From positions 1 to 62,906 of the forward strand of contig CAYQCL010000007.1 in assembly GCA_964416065.1 (NCBI GenBank): DNA of 62,906 nt, in the 5' to 3' direction. The translations under genes were made by a program, and so were the position numbers. Positions 26,020 to 33,872 of the stretch are shown piece by piece. The notes beneath the pieces are model-generated. The model worked only from the letters and a program-made list of their open reading frames with translations, did no database searches and was not told where the DNA came from. Origin of the DNA: Limiplasma sp964416065 (GTDB lineage Bacteria; Bacillota; Clostridia; Christensenellales; Aristaeellaceae). Numbering within the stretch: the stretch's first letter is position 1; the number at the start of each line of letters is the position of its first letter.

Positions 26020-26402
26020 TGCGGCGCGCGATTACGCTCGTCATCGTACTGACGGTACTGAGCTTTGGGCTGAGCCTGTGGACTGATCTGTGCCAGCGCA
26101 ATACCGCGTGCGGATATCTGGAGGCCCTGTCCGGCCTGCGAGGCATGCTTCTGGAAAATCGGCTTGACGAAGCGGCGGTCGAACAGGCCTATCTCTACGC
26201 CGTTTGGCAGCGCGATGCCAAGTGGCTTAACTGCATCACCAACCATCACCATACCCGTGCGGTCAATACCGCCCTGCTCAAGCTGACAACGGCGCTCGAA
26301 CAGCGCTGGCGGGACGAATCACTTCGGGCGTTGGATGAGGTGACGGACGCGCTGGAGGATATACAGACCAGCGATTTCGCGACGTTGGAGAACATCCTTT
26401 AA
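26019..26402 (+). CDS. DUF4363-type small membrane protein
   Basis: 127 residues with one N-terminal hydrophobic helix (AITLVIVLTVLSFGLSLWTD) and a helical remainder (LLENRLDEAAVEQAYLYAVW, TRAVNTALLKLTTALEQRW). This shape and its place right after a DUF421 gene match the DUF4363 family found with DUF421 in sporulating Clostridia. The stop of the previous gene and this ATG overlap (TAATG). It probably acts as a partner of the DUF421 protein in the spore membrane, an inference from co-occurrence. Confidence 0.7.
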   Translation: MRRAITLVIVLTVLSFGLSLWTDLCQRNTACGYLEALSGLRGMLLENRLDEAAVEQAYLYAVWQRDAKWLNCITNHHHTRAVNTALLKLTTALEQRWRDESLRALDEVTDALEDIQTSDFATLENIL

Positions 26403-26873
26403 GGGATGGGAAACAACGGGTCTTTTGCCGCGGCTTTCCCGATTGTTACGCTTTTGATTCATCTGTCAACGTGAAAAATTCATATTTTCTCCACAAGTTT
26501 TCCGTGTTTGTTTACATTCGCCCCACATTTGTAGCGAATGTGGAAAACTGGTTATACATAGGCCTTTCCACAATGAGTTTTCCACATAAAGTGCGCTTTT
26601 TTCGAAAAAATCGACACCTTCATCGTGGAAAACCATGTGGAAAGTGTGGAAATTCTCCTCGTGTCAGCATACAGACTTGAATAGACATACAGGCGCAATG
26701 GACGGTCGCGCATCGAGTGAATGTGGAAAACCTTAAAGCCACGTAAGCTCTTTCCCAATACCGCTTTCGTAGAGACAGACTTCATTTTCCGGCGACAGAT
26801 GGCTGTCATATTTGGTTCTTTTTTGACTAAAGGGCGGCATATCCTCTTTTCAATGACAAGAGGAGGCGCATGC
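26403..26873. other. 470-base gene-free tract with a cluster of DnaA-box-like 9-mers
   Basis: No supportable gene in this tract before cwlD. Nine motifs close to the DnaA consensus TTATNCACA occur between 26487 and 26730. Plus strand: TTCTCCACA (26487), TTATACATA (26552), CTTTCCACA (26564), TTTTCCACA (26578). Minus strand: TTTTCCACA (26539-26547 and 26722-26730), TTTTCCACG (26624-26632), CTTTCCACA (26636-26644), ATTTCCACA (26645-26653). The tract is AT-rich relative to its surroundings. It could be a DnaA-binding regulatory or titration cluster, or an origin. dnaA is not in the window and the flanking genes all read in one direction, which does not favour a main origin. Confidence 0.6.
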
Positions 26874-27632
26874 ATGAAAAATTCATTACATCATTTTGTA
26901 ACAAAAAGACTTCAGCGATTCCGCGTCTGTGTCCTGCTTGCGCTTGTGGTGATCTCCGCCGGTATGCTTCTCACGGACGCGCCGACGATCCCGACCGAGG
27001 CCGAAAACGCCGTGGATCAGCCTCTTCTTGGGCTTACAGTGGCTCTCGATCCTGGACATGGCGGCTACGATGGCGGGGCAAGGGCGCGGGACAGCGGAAT
27101 ATGGGAGAAGGAGCTGACGCTTCAGATCGCGCTGGAGGTGGAAAAGGTGCTGGCGGAGCAGGGCGCGAAGGTCGTGCTTACGCGGCGTGAGGATGTTTGC
27201 CTGGCCGTTGGGGACACGGCCACCAAGGCGCGCAAGCGCGCCGATCTCCAGGAACGAGTGGATATCGCGGAGGAAGCGGGCGCGGATGTGTTTTTAAGCA
27301 TCCACCTCAACGAATACCGTAGCCGTTCGGAAAGTGGGCCGCAGGTCTTTTATCAGCAGGGAGGGGACGCGGGGCGGCTTCTGGCGGGCGTTTTGCAGCA
27401 GGCGATGATCGATGTTTTAAAGCCCCGAAAGGAACGCATGGCTATGGCGGGCGATTATTACGTGCTGCGCGGCAAGCTGCCCTCGGCCCTGGTGGAGTGC
27501 GGCTTCCTGAGCAACACGGAGGAGGAAAAGCTCCTTTTGGATCCTGATTATCAGCATAAAATCGGCCTCGCGCTCGCCCAGGGGCTGGCGGACTATCGAG
27601 ATCTGCTTGCACGCATGGCGCGGGAATCGTAA
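26874..27632 (+). CDS. cwlD: Spore cortex N-acetylmuramoyl-L-alanine amidase CwlD
   Basis: Zinc amidase (Amidase_3) that removes peptide side chains from muramic acid so that muramic-delta-lactam can be made in the spore cortex. It has an N-terminal membrane helix (VCVLLALVVISAGMLLT). Zinc and catalytic residues appear in ALDPGHGGYDGGA, WEKELTLQIALEVEK, VFLSIHLNEY and the C-terminal ALVECGFLSNTEEEKLL. 252 residues is the CwlD size. AGGAGG lies seven bases before the ATG at 26874; a longer frame back to 26721 runs into the DnaA-box tract and is not supported. PdaA, the partner deacetylase, is not in view. Confidence 0.92.
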   Translation: MKNSLHHFVTKRLQRFRVCVLLALVVISAGMLLTDAPTIPTEAENAVDQPLLGLTVALDPGHGGYDGGARARDSGIWEKELTLQIALEVEKVLAEQGAKVVLTRREDVCLAVGDTATKARKRADLQERVDIAEEAGADVFLSIHLNEYRSRSESGPQVFYQQGGDAGRLLAGVLQQAMIDVLKPRKERMAMAGDYYVLRGKLPSALVECGFLSNTEEEKLLLDPDYQHKIGLALAQGLADYRDLLARMARES

Positions 27633-27659
27633 AATCCCTCTTCAACGCCTCATAGGCGC

Positions 27660-27688
27660 TTGTTTCTCTTGATGGGTCGTGCTATGAT
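27660..27688 (+). promoter_or_regulatory. Promoter for the mrnC operon
   Basis: TTGTTT (27660-27665), 17-base spacer, TATGAT (27683-27688). It begins 28 bases after the cwlD stop and 35 bases before the chosen mrnC start. Confidence 0.6.
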
Positions 27689-27722
27689 GAATGGGAACCA
27701 TCTTACGAAAGCGGGTTATGCC

Positions 27723-28130
27723 ATGCCGGATTCCTTGCTCACTACACCCCTTTCCATCCAGGAGGCAAAGCTGAAAAATCCGCTCTCGCTCGCCTTTGTG
27801 GGCGACACGGTCTGGGATCTGCTCGTCCGTCAGAGACTGCTGGAGGGGCAGATGCATGCCGGGGCGCTGCACCGCCGCGCGATCACTCAGGTGAATGCCG
27901 GCGCGCAGGCCGAGGCCGCCGCGCGGATTGAGCCGGTCCTGACCGAGGAGGAACAGGCGATCTTCCGCCGCGGCTGCAATGCGCACGCCCACCATGCCGT
28001 GCCGAGGAATCAGAGTCCCGTGGCCTACAGCCGCGCCTCGGGCCTGGAGGCACTGATGGGATATTTGTATCTGACCGGCCAGAACCGAAGGATACAAGAA
28101 TTGTTTGACATTGCCGTATGTATACCGTAA
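27723..28130 (+). CDS. mrnC: Mini-ribonuclease III (MrnC)
   Basis: Dimeric RNase III-like enzyme without a dsRNA-binding domain, which matures 23S rRNA ends. Signature segments are NPLSLAFVGDTVWDLLVRQRLL (the acidic signature helix), LHRRAITQVNAGAQAEAA, LTEEEQAIFRRGCNAHAHH and SRASGLEALMGYLYLTGQ, which carries the conserved Glu of the second signature. The ATG at 27723 gives 135 residues, the family length; an upstream frame would start inside the promoter -10 box. It opens the mrnC-thyX-rlmB-yacP-sigH block, an order shared with many Bacillota. Confidence 0.93.
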   Translation: MPDSLLTTPLSIQEAKLKNPLSLAFVGDTVWDLLVRQRLLEGQMHAGALHRRAITQVNAGAQAEAAARIEPVLTEEEQAIFRRGCNAHAHHAVPRNQSPVAYSRASGLEALMGYLYLTGQNRRIQELFDIAVCIP

Positions 28131-28172
28131 AATAAGATATTAGCCTGGAACGCGGAAAAGGAGTGGATGTAC

Positions 28173-28919
28173 ATGCCTGAACGTACCCAGCGGGTGGTGC
28201 TTGTCCGCCATACCTTCGATCCCGAATCGCTGACCGCGCTGGGCGCGCGTCTGTGCTACGCGGGCGGGGATGTGGACGAGCTGATGGAGCTGGTCACGAA
28301 AAAGGATCAGCGGGCGTTTGCAGAGCGTGTCATGTCCATGGGGCATGAAAGCGTTTTGGAGCATGTCAGCTTCACCTTTTTGATCGAGGGCGTCAGCCGT
28401 GTGCTGCTGGCCCAGCTTACGCGCCACCGCATCGCCAGCTTCAGCGTGCAGAGCCAGCGCTATGTGAGCTACGCGGGCGGCTTTGGCTACATCATTCCTC
28501 CGGCCATCCGGGCGCTGGGCGGGGACGCTGTGAAAGAATATGAGGCCCAGATGGCGCAGATGCAGGCGTGGTATGAGGATTGGCAGAAGCGCCTTGGCGA
28601 CGCAGGCGAGAGGAGCAACGAGGACGCGCGCTTCGTCCTGCCTAACGCCTGCGAGACGCGCGTGCTTGTGACCATGAACGCGCGGGAGCTGCGGCATTTC
28701 TTCTCGCTTCGTATGTGCAACCGTGCCCAATGGGAGATTCGCCAGCTCGCGACAGCCATGTTCGAGGCGTGCTGCCGCGTGGCGCCCGCGTTGTTCCGCG
28801 ACGCGGGCCCGGGGTGCCTGAGAGGGGCATGCCCCGAGGGAAAGAAATCCTGCGGAAGGCAGACGGAAATTCAGGAAGGAAGAGCGGCCTTTCTCAAAGC
28901 GGAGGGTCTGGAAGAATAG
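28173..28919 (+). CDS. thyX: Flavin-dependent thymidylate synthase ThyX
   Basis: FAD-dependent methylation of dUMP to dTMP using methylenetetrahydrofolate and NADPH. The diagnostic motif RHRxxSx7R is present as RHRIASFSVQSQRY (~86-99). HESVLEHVSFTFLIEGVSR precedes it, and NARELRHFFSLRMCNRAQWEIR carries the C-terminal substrate residues. The ATG at 28173 is preferred to 28167 because AGGAG is nine bases upstream rather than three. The C-terminus has a cysteine-rich extension (PGCLRGACPEGKKSCGRQ) common in clostridial homologues. It lies between mrnC and rlmB. Confidence 0.95.
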   Translation: MPERTQRVVLVRHTFDPESLTALGARLCYAGGDVDELMELVTKKDQRAFAERVMSMGHESVLEHVSFTFLIEGVSRVLLAQLTRHRIASFSVQSQRYVSYAGGFGYIIPPAIRALGGDAVKEYEAQMAQMQAWYEDWQKRLGDAGERSNEDARFVLPNACETRVLVTMNARELRHFFSLRMCNRAQWEIRQLATAMFEACCRVAPALFRDAGPGCLRGACPEGKKSCGRQTEIQEGRAAFLKAEGLEE

Positions 28920-28930
28920 GAGAAAGCACT

Positions 28931-30169
28931 ATGGCGTTTTATAAGAATGTACAGGGGAAAACCAGGCAGCAGAAGCGCGCGGAGGCATTCGCGCGTGGAG
29001 GCTTTGACGACGAGGGGGCGAACTACGGCCGTAAGGACGGCCGCACCGCCCGTCCCGAGGGAGGCAGGGTCGGTGCAAAAGGCGGTCATGCGGGACATCC
29101 GCAAAGCGGCAAGGCGGACAAGCCATACCGTGATAACCAATCCGCGCACGGCGGCTACCGTGACAACCAGCTCACACGCGGCAGCTACCGTGATAACCAA
29201 TCCGCGCGCGGCGGCTATCGTGATAACCAGTCGGCGCACGGCGCCACGCATGGAAACCGCGCGCCCATGGGCCATGCCGCCCCGCGCCCCGAGAAGCGCA
29301 GCGACGATTTCCATTTCTCTCCCGCGCCTCAGAAGCGCTTCTATGACGAGCCGCGCCGCGCGCGCATGGACGACGATGATCGCCGCTTCCGTTACGATTC
29401 ACCTGCGCGGTATGGCGTGCCCCTGGATGATGAGGGAGACGTCGTACCCAACGAAAATCTTTTGACCGGCCGCAACCCCATCCGCGAGGCGCTCAAGAGC
29501 GGACGGGACATTGAAAAGCTGCTTGTGGCGCGCGGCGAATTGAGCGGCTCCGCCCGCGAGATCGTGCAGATGGCGAAGGAACGCCGCATCCCCGTCCAGG
29601 AGGTTGACCGCGCCCGTCTGGACGCGATCACTCGCAATCATCAGGGCATGCTGGCCTTTGCTTCGGCCTATCAGTACAGCACGGTCGAGCATATGCTTGA
29701 GCTGGCTCAGGAGCGCGGCGAGGCGCCCTTCCTCGTCCTTCTGGACGGCATTACCGATCCGCACAACCTGGGCGCGATCATCCGCAGCGCCGAATGCGCC
29801 GGCGCGCATGGCGTGATTGTGCAGGAGCGACGTGCCGTGGGGCTCACGCCCGCGGCGGTTAAGGCAAGCGCGGGCGCGGTGGAATATCTGCCGGTGGCGC
29901 GCGTGACCAACCTCTCCAACACCATCGAGGTTCTCAAGGCGCAGAATATCTGGGTATACGCCGCCGACATGGACGGCGAGGACTATGCTCGCGTTGATCT
30001 TGGCGGCCCCATCGCGCTGGTCATCGGCGCGGAGGGCGAGGGCGTGAGCCGCCGTGTGCTGGAAAGCTGCGACAAGACGGTCTCTCTGCCGATTCGCGGC
30101 AAGGTGAACAGCCTCAACGCCAGCGTCGCGGCGGGTGTGCTGCTCTATGCTGCCATGCGCGCGCGATAA
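28931..30169 (+). CDS. rlmB: 23S rRNA 2'-O-ribose methyltransferase RlmB/TrmH type with a repeat-bearing N-terminal extension
   Basis: SAM-dependent SPOUT methyltransferase that modifies guanosine in 23S rRNA. The C-terminal ~240 residues hold the substrate-binding domain (NLLTGRNPIREALKSGRDIEKLLV) and the SPOUT knot motifs: DGITDPHNLGAIIRSAECAG, LVIGAEGEGVSRRVLE and LPIRGKVNSLNASVAAGVLLY. The first ~175 residues are not part of the enzyme: a disordered Arg/Gly/Asp-rich stretch with four tandem YRDNQ units at ~66-105, then a charged linker. It would be an RNA-binding-like tail. AGGAG eight bases before ATG 28931 defines the start; 412 residues against ~245 for the minimal enzyme. Confidence 0.92.
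   Translation: MAFYKNVQGKTRQQKRAEAFARGGFDDEGANYGRKDGRTARPEGGRVGAKGGHAGHPQSGKADKPYRDNQSAHGGYRDNQLTRGSYRDNQSARGGYRDNQSAHGATHGNRAPMGHAAPRPEKRSDDFHFSPAPQKRFYDEPRRARMDDDDRRFRYDSPARYGVPLDDEGDVVPNENLLTGRNPIREALKSGRDIEKLLVARGELSGSAREIVQMAKERRIPVQEVDRARLDAITRNHQGMLAFASAYQYSTVEHMLELAQERGEAPFLVLLDGITDPHNLGAIIRSAECAGAHGVIVQERRAVGLTPAAVKASAGAVEYLPVARVTNLSNTIEVLKAQNIWVYAADMDGEDYARVDLGGPIALVIGAEGEGVSRRVLESCDKTVSLPIRGKVNSLNASVAAGVLLYAAMRAR
29127..29246 (+). repeat. Four tandem 30-bp repeats inside rlmB
   Basis: Units start at 29127, 29157, 29187 and 29217, each encoding a variant of YRDNQSAHGG. They are in frame, so copy number can change without a frameshift. Confidence 0.9.
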
Positions 30170-30175
30170 GGCCCG

Positions 30176-30685
30176 ATGAAGCCCCTATTGTATGTGGACG
30201 GGTACAACATCATCGGCACGTGGCCGGAGGCGGTCAGAAACGGATGGCCTTTGGACGAGTGCCGCGATCGACTCATCCATATCCTGCAGGATTACGCGGG
30301 ATACACCGGCCAGGAGGTATGGCTCATCTTTGACGGCTACAAGGCCGAACGTCCCGTGCGCAGCGTGGACGAGCGCGACGGGCTGACTGTCGTCTACACC
30401 CGTCACGGCGAGACCGCCGATCATTTTATCGAGCGTATGTGTCAGCTTTTGCCCCGCTATCGTGAGGCGCGCGTCGCCACCAGCGACGGAGTCGAGCAGA
30501 CGCTGATTCTGGGACGGGGCGCGACGCGTCTGAGCGCGCGTGAATTATGGCGTGAGCTGGAAAAGGAGAGATCGAGCGGGCGCAGGCGGCACCGTTCTCC
30601 CTCCGCTCAGCAGCGCACCGCCCTTTCCTCGGCCCTGAGCGCCGAGCAATACGCTGAATTGGATCGGTTAAGACGGCAAAAATAA
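30176..30685 (+). CDS. yacP: NYN-domain ribonuclease, YacP/Rae1 type
   Basis: Endonuclease-like NYN/PIN-fold protein; Bacillus Rae1 (YacP) cuts mRNA in the ribosomal A site. The N-terminus LLYVDGYNIIGTWP carries the first conserved Asp, DECRDRLIHILQDYAGYTGQ follows, VWLIFDGYKAE has the second, and VVYTRHGETADHFIERM and VATSDGVEQTLILGRGA complete the acidic centre. The tail is basic (SSGRRRHRSPSAQQR). The ATG lies six bases after the rlmB stop. The placement between rlmB and sigH is the same as in Bacillus. Confidence 0.92.
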   Translation: MKPLLYVDGYNIIGTWPEAVRNGWPLDECRDRLIHILQDYAGYTGQEVWLIFDGYKAERPVRSVDERDGLTVVYTRHGETADHFIERMCQLLPRYREARVATSDGVEQTLILGRGATRLSARELWRELEKERSSGRRRHRSPSAQQRTALSSALSAEQYAELDRLRRQK

Positions 30686-30700
30686 GGCAGGTGAGAACCT

Positions 30701-31444
30701 ATGACCGAACCCAGAGACGAGCGCCTTGAAGTAGACGAGGCACGGGAACATGAATACGACGATCTCCAGGAGGGCGAGAAGGATCCGACGGACGAATCCT
30801 GGGAGACGATTTTAAACGAGCGCTTTGCTGGCATGCCCGACGAACAGGTTGTGGGACTCGCCCAGCAGGGCGACAGCGTCGCCGTGGAGTACCTTCTGTG
30901 CAAATACAAGAATTTCGTGCGTTCCAAGGCCCGCAGCTATTTTCTCATCGGGGCGGATCATGAGGACATCGTTCAGGAGGGCATGATCGGCCTGTTCAAG
31001 GCCGTGCGCGATTATCAGCCGGAGCGTCTGAGCAGCTTTCGCGCCTTCGCTGAGCTGTGCATCACCCGTCAGATCATCACCGCGATCAAGACGGCCACCC
31101 GTCAGAAGCACGTTCCCCTGAACAGCTATATATCCCTCAACAAGCCCATCTACGACGAGGAGAGCGACCGGACGCTGATGGATGTGATCGTCGAGGGACG
31201 CGCGCAGAACCCCGAAGAGCTGATTATTGGACGGGAAAATCTTGTCTCCTTCCGCGATCAGGTGGACAAGGTTCTCAGCTCTCTTGAGCAGGATGTGCTC
31301 AACGCCTACCTCGACGGCAAAAGCTACCAGGAAATCGCGGATAAGCTGGGCCGTCATGTAAAGTCCATCGACAATGCGCTTCAGCGGGTGAAGCGAAAGA
31401 TGGAAAAATTTCTGGAGGAATCCAGGGCCCAGGAGGACGACTGA
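30701..31444 (+). CDS. sigH: RNA polymerase sigma-H, early sporulation/stationary-phase sigma factor
   Basis: Sigma-70 family factor directing early sporulation genes such as spoIIA and spo0A. After an acidic N-terminal extension of ~40 residues (LEVDEAREHEYDDLQEGEKD) comes region 2 (EYLLCKYKNFVRSKARSYFL, ADHEDIVQEGMIGLFKAVRD, FRAFAELCITRQIITAIKTA) and region 4 (SSLEQDVLNAYLDGKSYQEI, then RHVKSIDNALQRVKRKM). The sequence pattern and genomic position match SigH. The N-terminal extension is longer than in Bacillus. The most obvious local target is the spoIIA operon 5 kb downstream. Confidence 0.95.
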   Translation: MTEPRDERLEVDEAREHEYDDLQEGEKDPTDESWETILNERFAGMPDEQVVGLAQQGDSVAVEYLLCKYKNFVRSKARSYFLIGADHEDIVQEGMIGLFKAVRDYQPERLSSFRAFAELCITRQIITAIKTATRQKHVPLNSYISLNKPIYDEESDRTLMDVIVEGRAQNPEELIIGRENLVSFRDQVDKVLSSLEQDVLNAYLDGKSYQEIADKLGRHVKSIDNALQRVKRKMEKFLEESRAQEDD

Positions 31445-31509
31445 GCGTATCCGTCCTGTGCGTCGGCCCGGGCCTTTTCCGCATCGACCGGCCTTGAGGA
31501 GGTGGCGCG

Positions 31510-32541
31510 GTGCCGAGTGAGATTTATGAGGTGATCGCGCAGGGAGCGCGGTACTGGTTTTTGTTTTTGATGGCGCTGATCGTCTGGCGGAGCTTCCGCT
31601 GGTACCGGCGCGACAGACGGCAGGCGAAGAAGCGCCGCAGGCTCCTGCCGGATGCGGGCTATGTGGGCGAGATGGTCGTGCTTGAGGGAGGCGGCGCGCT
31701 GAAGCGCGGAGACGCCCTCGCGGTGCCGTGCGAGGGTACGCTTGGAAGCCTGCGCTCCAATGATTTGTGTGTGCCCGTCGCGAAGGTGGAAAAGCGGCAT
31801 CTGTGGTTTCGCTTTGACGAAGACGAGGGGCTTCGGATCGAACCCTATCGCGGGATGACGGTGATCGTGGACGGAGAGGAGACGGGAAAGACTCCGGTAT
31901 ATATGCTGCATGGGTCGCGTCTGTGCGTGGGCGAGGCCGTGCTTCGCTTACGCCTGTTTGCCGGCTTTGAAAGCACCGCGCGCGCGGTCAGGACGGACGG
32001 GATGGCTCCTCAGCCGGAGGACGGGGCGCCGCCTGCCGGTGAAAACGCCGAATCGCGGCAGCAAATGAGAGAATGGATGCTCCGTCAGCAATGGATGATG
32101 CAACAGATGGCTCAGCAGCAGGCATATCAGCAAATGCTTCAAAATCAGGCGTATCAGCAATGGCTTGCCCAGCAGGAGAATATGCGGGCTTCGTCTGATG
32201 AGGGAGAGGAGGACGAGGTCGCGCCCGGAGAGACAGAGGATTCATGGGAGGACGCGCAGCCTGCTGATTCGCCTGTGGAAGAGCGTTCGGGAGTACGTCA
32301 GGCCGCCCCAGAACCCCCTGACTTTTCGGACGACTGGCCTTATGTGCCATATCCTCAGTCGGATACGGTACAGGAGGACAACGGCTATACCGAGGCCGAT
32401 TTTTATGAGCCCGACGAGCTGGACGAGGATATGACCGACGCGGCCCAGCCGCCCAAAAGCGCCTACATCGGCCATGATGAGGCGGAGGGTGCCAAGCGCA
32501 GGGTGTGGGATCGGTATTTGGGAGGAGGACGTCGCAAATGA
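31510..32541 (+). CDS. Membrane-anchored FHA-like protein with a Gln/Met-rich linker
   Basis: 343 residues, GTG start behind GAGGAGG. One N-terminal helix (GARYWFLFLMALIVWRSFRW) with a basic follow-on (RRDRRQAKKRRRLL) places the rest in the cytoplasm. Residues ~65-160 resemble an FHA phosphothreonine-binding domain: GTLGSLRSNDLCVPVAKVEKRH, then VDGEETGKTPVYMLHGSRLCVGEAVL, like the GR...sndi.l....vSr.Ha core. Residues ~185-225 are a Gln/Met-rich helix, then a long acidic tail. Its stop overlaps the ATG of the FtsW/RodA gene (ATGA) and a PBP gene follows; FHA proteins are often placed with FtsW/PBP genes, where Ser/Thr kinases regulate wall synthesis. No kinase is visible here. Confidence 0.75.
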   Translation: MPSEIYEVIAQGARYWFLFLMALIVWRSFRWYRRDRRQAKKRRRLLPDAGYVGEMVVLEGGGALKRGDALAVPCEGTLGSLRSNDLCVPVAKVEKRHLWFRFDEDEGLRIEPYRGMTVIVDGEETGKTPVYMLHGSRLCVGEAVLRLRLFAGFESTARAVRTDGMAPQPEDGAPPAGENAESRQQMREWMLRQQWMMQQMAQQQAYQQMLQNQAYQQWLAQQENMRASSDEGEEDEVAPGETEDSWEDAQPADSPVEERSGVRQAAPEPPDFSDDWPYVPYPQSDTVQEDNGYTEADFYEPDELDEDMTDAAQPPKSAYIGHDEAEGAKRRVWDRYLGGGRRK

Positions 32542-33866
32542 GCAAGCGTTCTCAGGCGCGTGCCGAGGCGCGTGCCCGCGCGCGGACGGAGCAGAGGAAC
32601 CGTCGCCGCCCCGACCGGATGCTGGTGTCGGCGATTATGCTGTTTTTCTTCAGCGCCTTTCTGCTGATTTCCCTCAACGGGGAGCTTGAGTGGGAGGGCT
32701 TCGCGCTGGCGGTGGTCGTGCCCATCCTGATCTATATTTCCACCATGTGGCTTCCGCGCTTTTTTCCGGCGGACAAGCTGCTTCTGGCCATCGCCAACTT
32801 CCTGTGCGCGCTGGGCGTATTGGTGCTATACTCCACCGACCGCGGCACGACAACCTCTTACGGCATGCAGCAGGCACTGTATTACGGCGTGGGCATCGTC
32901 GTCATGCTGGTATGCATCTTTTTGGTGCGCTATATACGGCGCTGGAAATTCTTTATCAAGATCGTCATGCTGGGCGCGGCGGGGCTGCTCATCCTACCGC
33001 TGGCCTTCGGAACCGAGATCAACGGTGCGACCAACTGGATTCGCATCGGCGGAACCAGCCTTCAGCCCAGCGAGGTGGTGAAGCTGGCGTTTCTGCTCAT
33101 CCTGAGTTGGTATATGGGTCAGCATCGGTTTTGGCCATGGTTTCTATTTGTGGCCTTTTCACTGCTCGCACTTATGCTCCAGCAGGATTTGGGCACCGCA
33201 CTGATCTACTATATCACCGCGCTGTTTTTGTTCTATGCCTCCACGGGCAACCTGCCTCTGACCGGCCTGGGCCTGGTGGGCGCGGGGGGAGCGGCGGTTC
33301 TGGGCTATACGATGTTCTCCCATGTCAAAAGGCGCGTCGCCATCTGGCGCAATCCATGGATGTATTATGAAACCAGCGGCTATCAAATCGTGCAGATGCT
33401 CATGGCGATCGCGTCCGGCGGCCTGTTCGGTGTCGGACTGGGACTCGGCTCGCCGCGCGTGATTCCCGTCTACTTTACGGACTGCATCTTTGCCGTCATC
33501 TGTGAGCAGTTCGGCGTTATCTTTGGCGCGCTGGTTCTGGCAATGTATGTCATCCTTATCCTGCGAGGCACGGCCATCGCCGCCGAGGCGCGCCACAGCT
33601 TCCACGCGCTTCTGGCGATGGGCGCGACGGTCATGCTGGGCGTGCAGACGTTTATCATCATCGGCGGCGTGCTCAAGCTCATTCCGCTGACCGGCGTGAC
33701 CATGCCGTTTGTGAGCTACGGCGGCACCTCTCTGGTGAGCTGCATGGGGTTGATCGGTCTCATTCAGGGCGTCGCGAGCGTCAACCAGGATGATCTCGCC
33801 TACGACTATGAGATCAGCCACTCCTTAAAGGAAGAGGCCATGCTGCCGGAAGCGGACAAGGAGTGA
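32538..33866 (+). CDS. SEDS peptidoglycan glycosyltransferase, FtsW/RodA/SpoVE family
   Basis: Polytopic SEDS glycosyltransferase that polymerises lipid II with a partner class B PBP. About ten hydrophobic segments follow a basic N-terminus (RAEARARARTEQRNRRRPD). Family motifs: GATNWIRIGGTSLQPSEVVKLAF, LQQDLGTALIYYIT, YQIVQMLMAIASGGLFGVGLGLG, DCIFAVICEQFGVIFG and LIPLTGVTMPFVSYGGTSL. The ATG at 32538 overlaps the stop of the FHA gene. The class B PBP gene begins seven bases after the stop, so the two form a cognate pair. Sequence alone does not tell elongation, division or spore role. Confidence 0.95.
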   Translation: MSKRSQARAEARARARTEQRNRRRPDRMLVSAIMLFFFSAFLLISLNGELEWEGFALAVVVPILIYISTMWLPRFFPADKLLLAIANFLCALGVLVLYSTDRGTTTSYGMQQALYYGVGIVVMLVCIFLVRYIRRWKFFIKIVMLGAAGLLILPLAFGTEINGATNWIRIGGTSLQPSEVVKLAFLLILSWYMGQHRFWPWFLFVAFSLLALMLQQDLGTALIYYITALFLFYASTGNLPLTGLGLVGAGGAAVLGYTMFSHVKRRVAIWRNPWMYYETSGYQIVQMLMAIASGGLFGVGLGLGSPRVIPVYFTDCIFAVICEQFGVIFGALVLAMYVILILRGTAIAAEARHSFHALLAMGATVMLGVQTFIIIGGVLKLIPLTGVTMPFVSYGGTSLVSCMGLIGLIQGVASVNQDDLAYDYEISHSLKEEAMLPEADKE

Positions 33867-33872
33867 AAAACG

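Noticed and set aside
29127..29246. Regular 30-bp repeats considered as a CRISPR array
   Set aside because: No unique spacers; the units are contiguous, in frame and inside rlmB.
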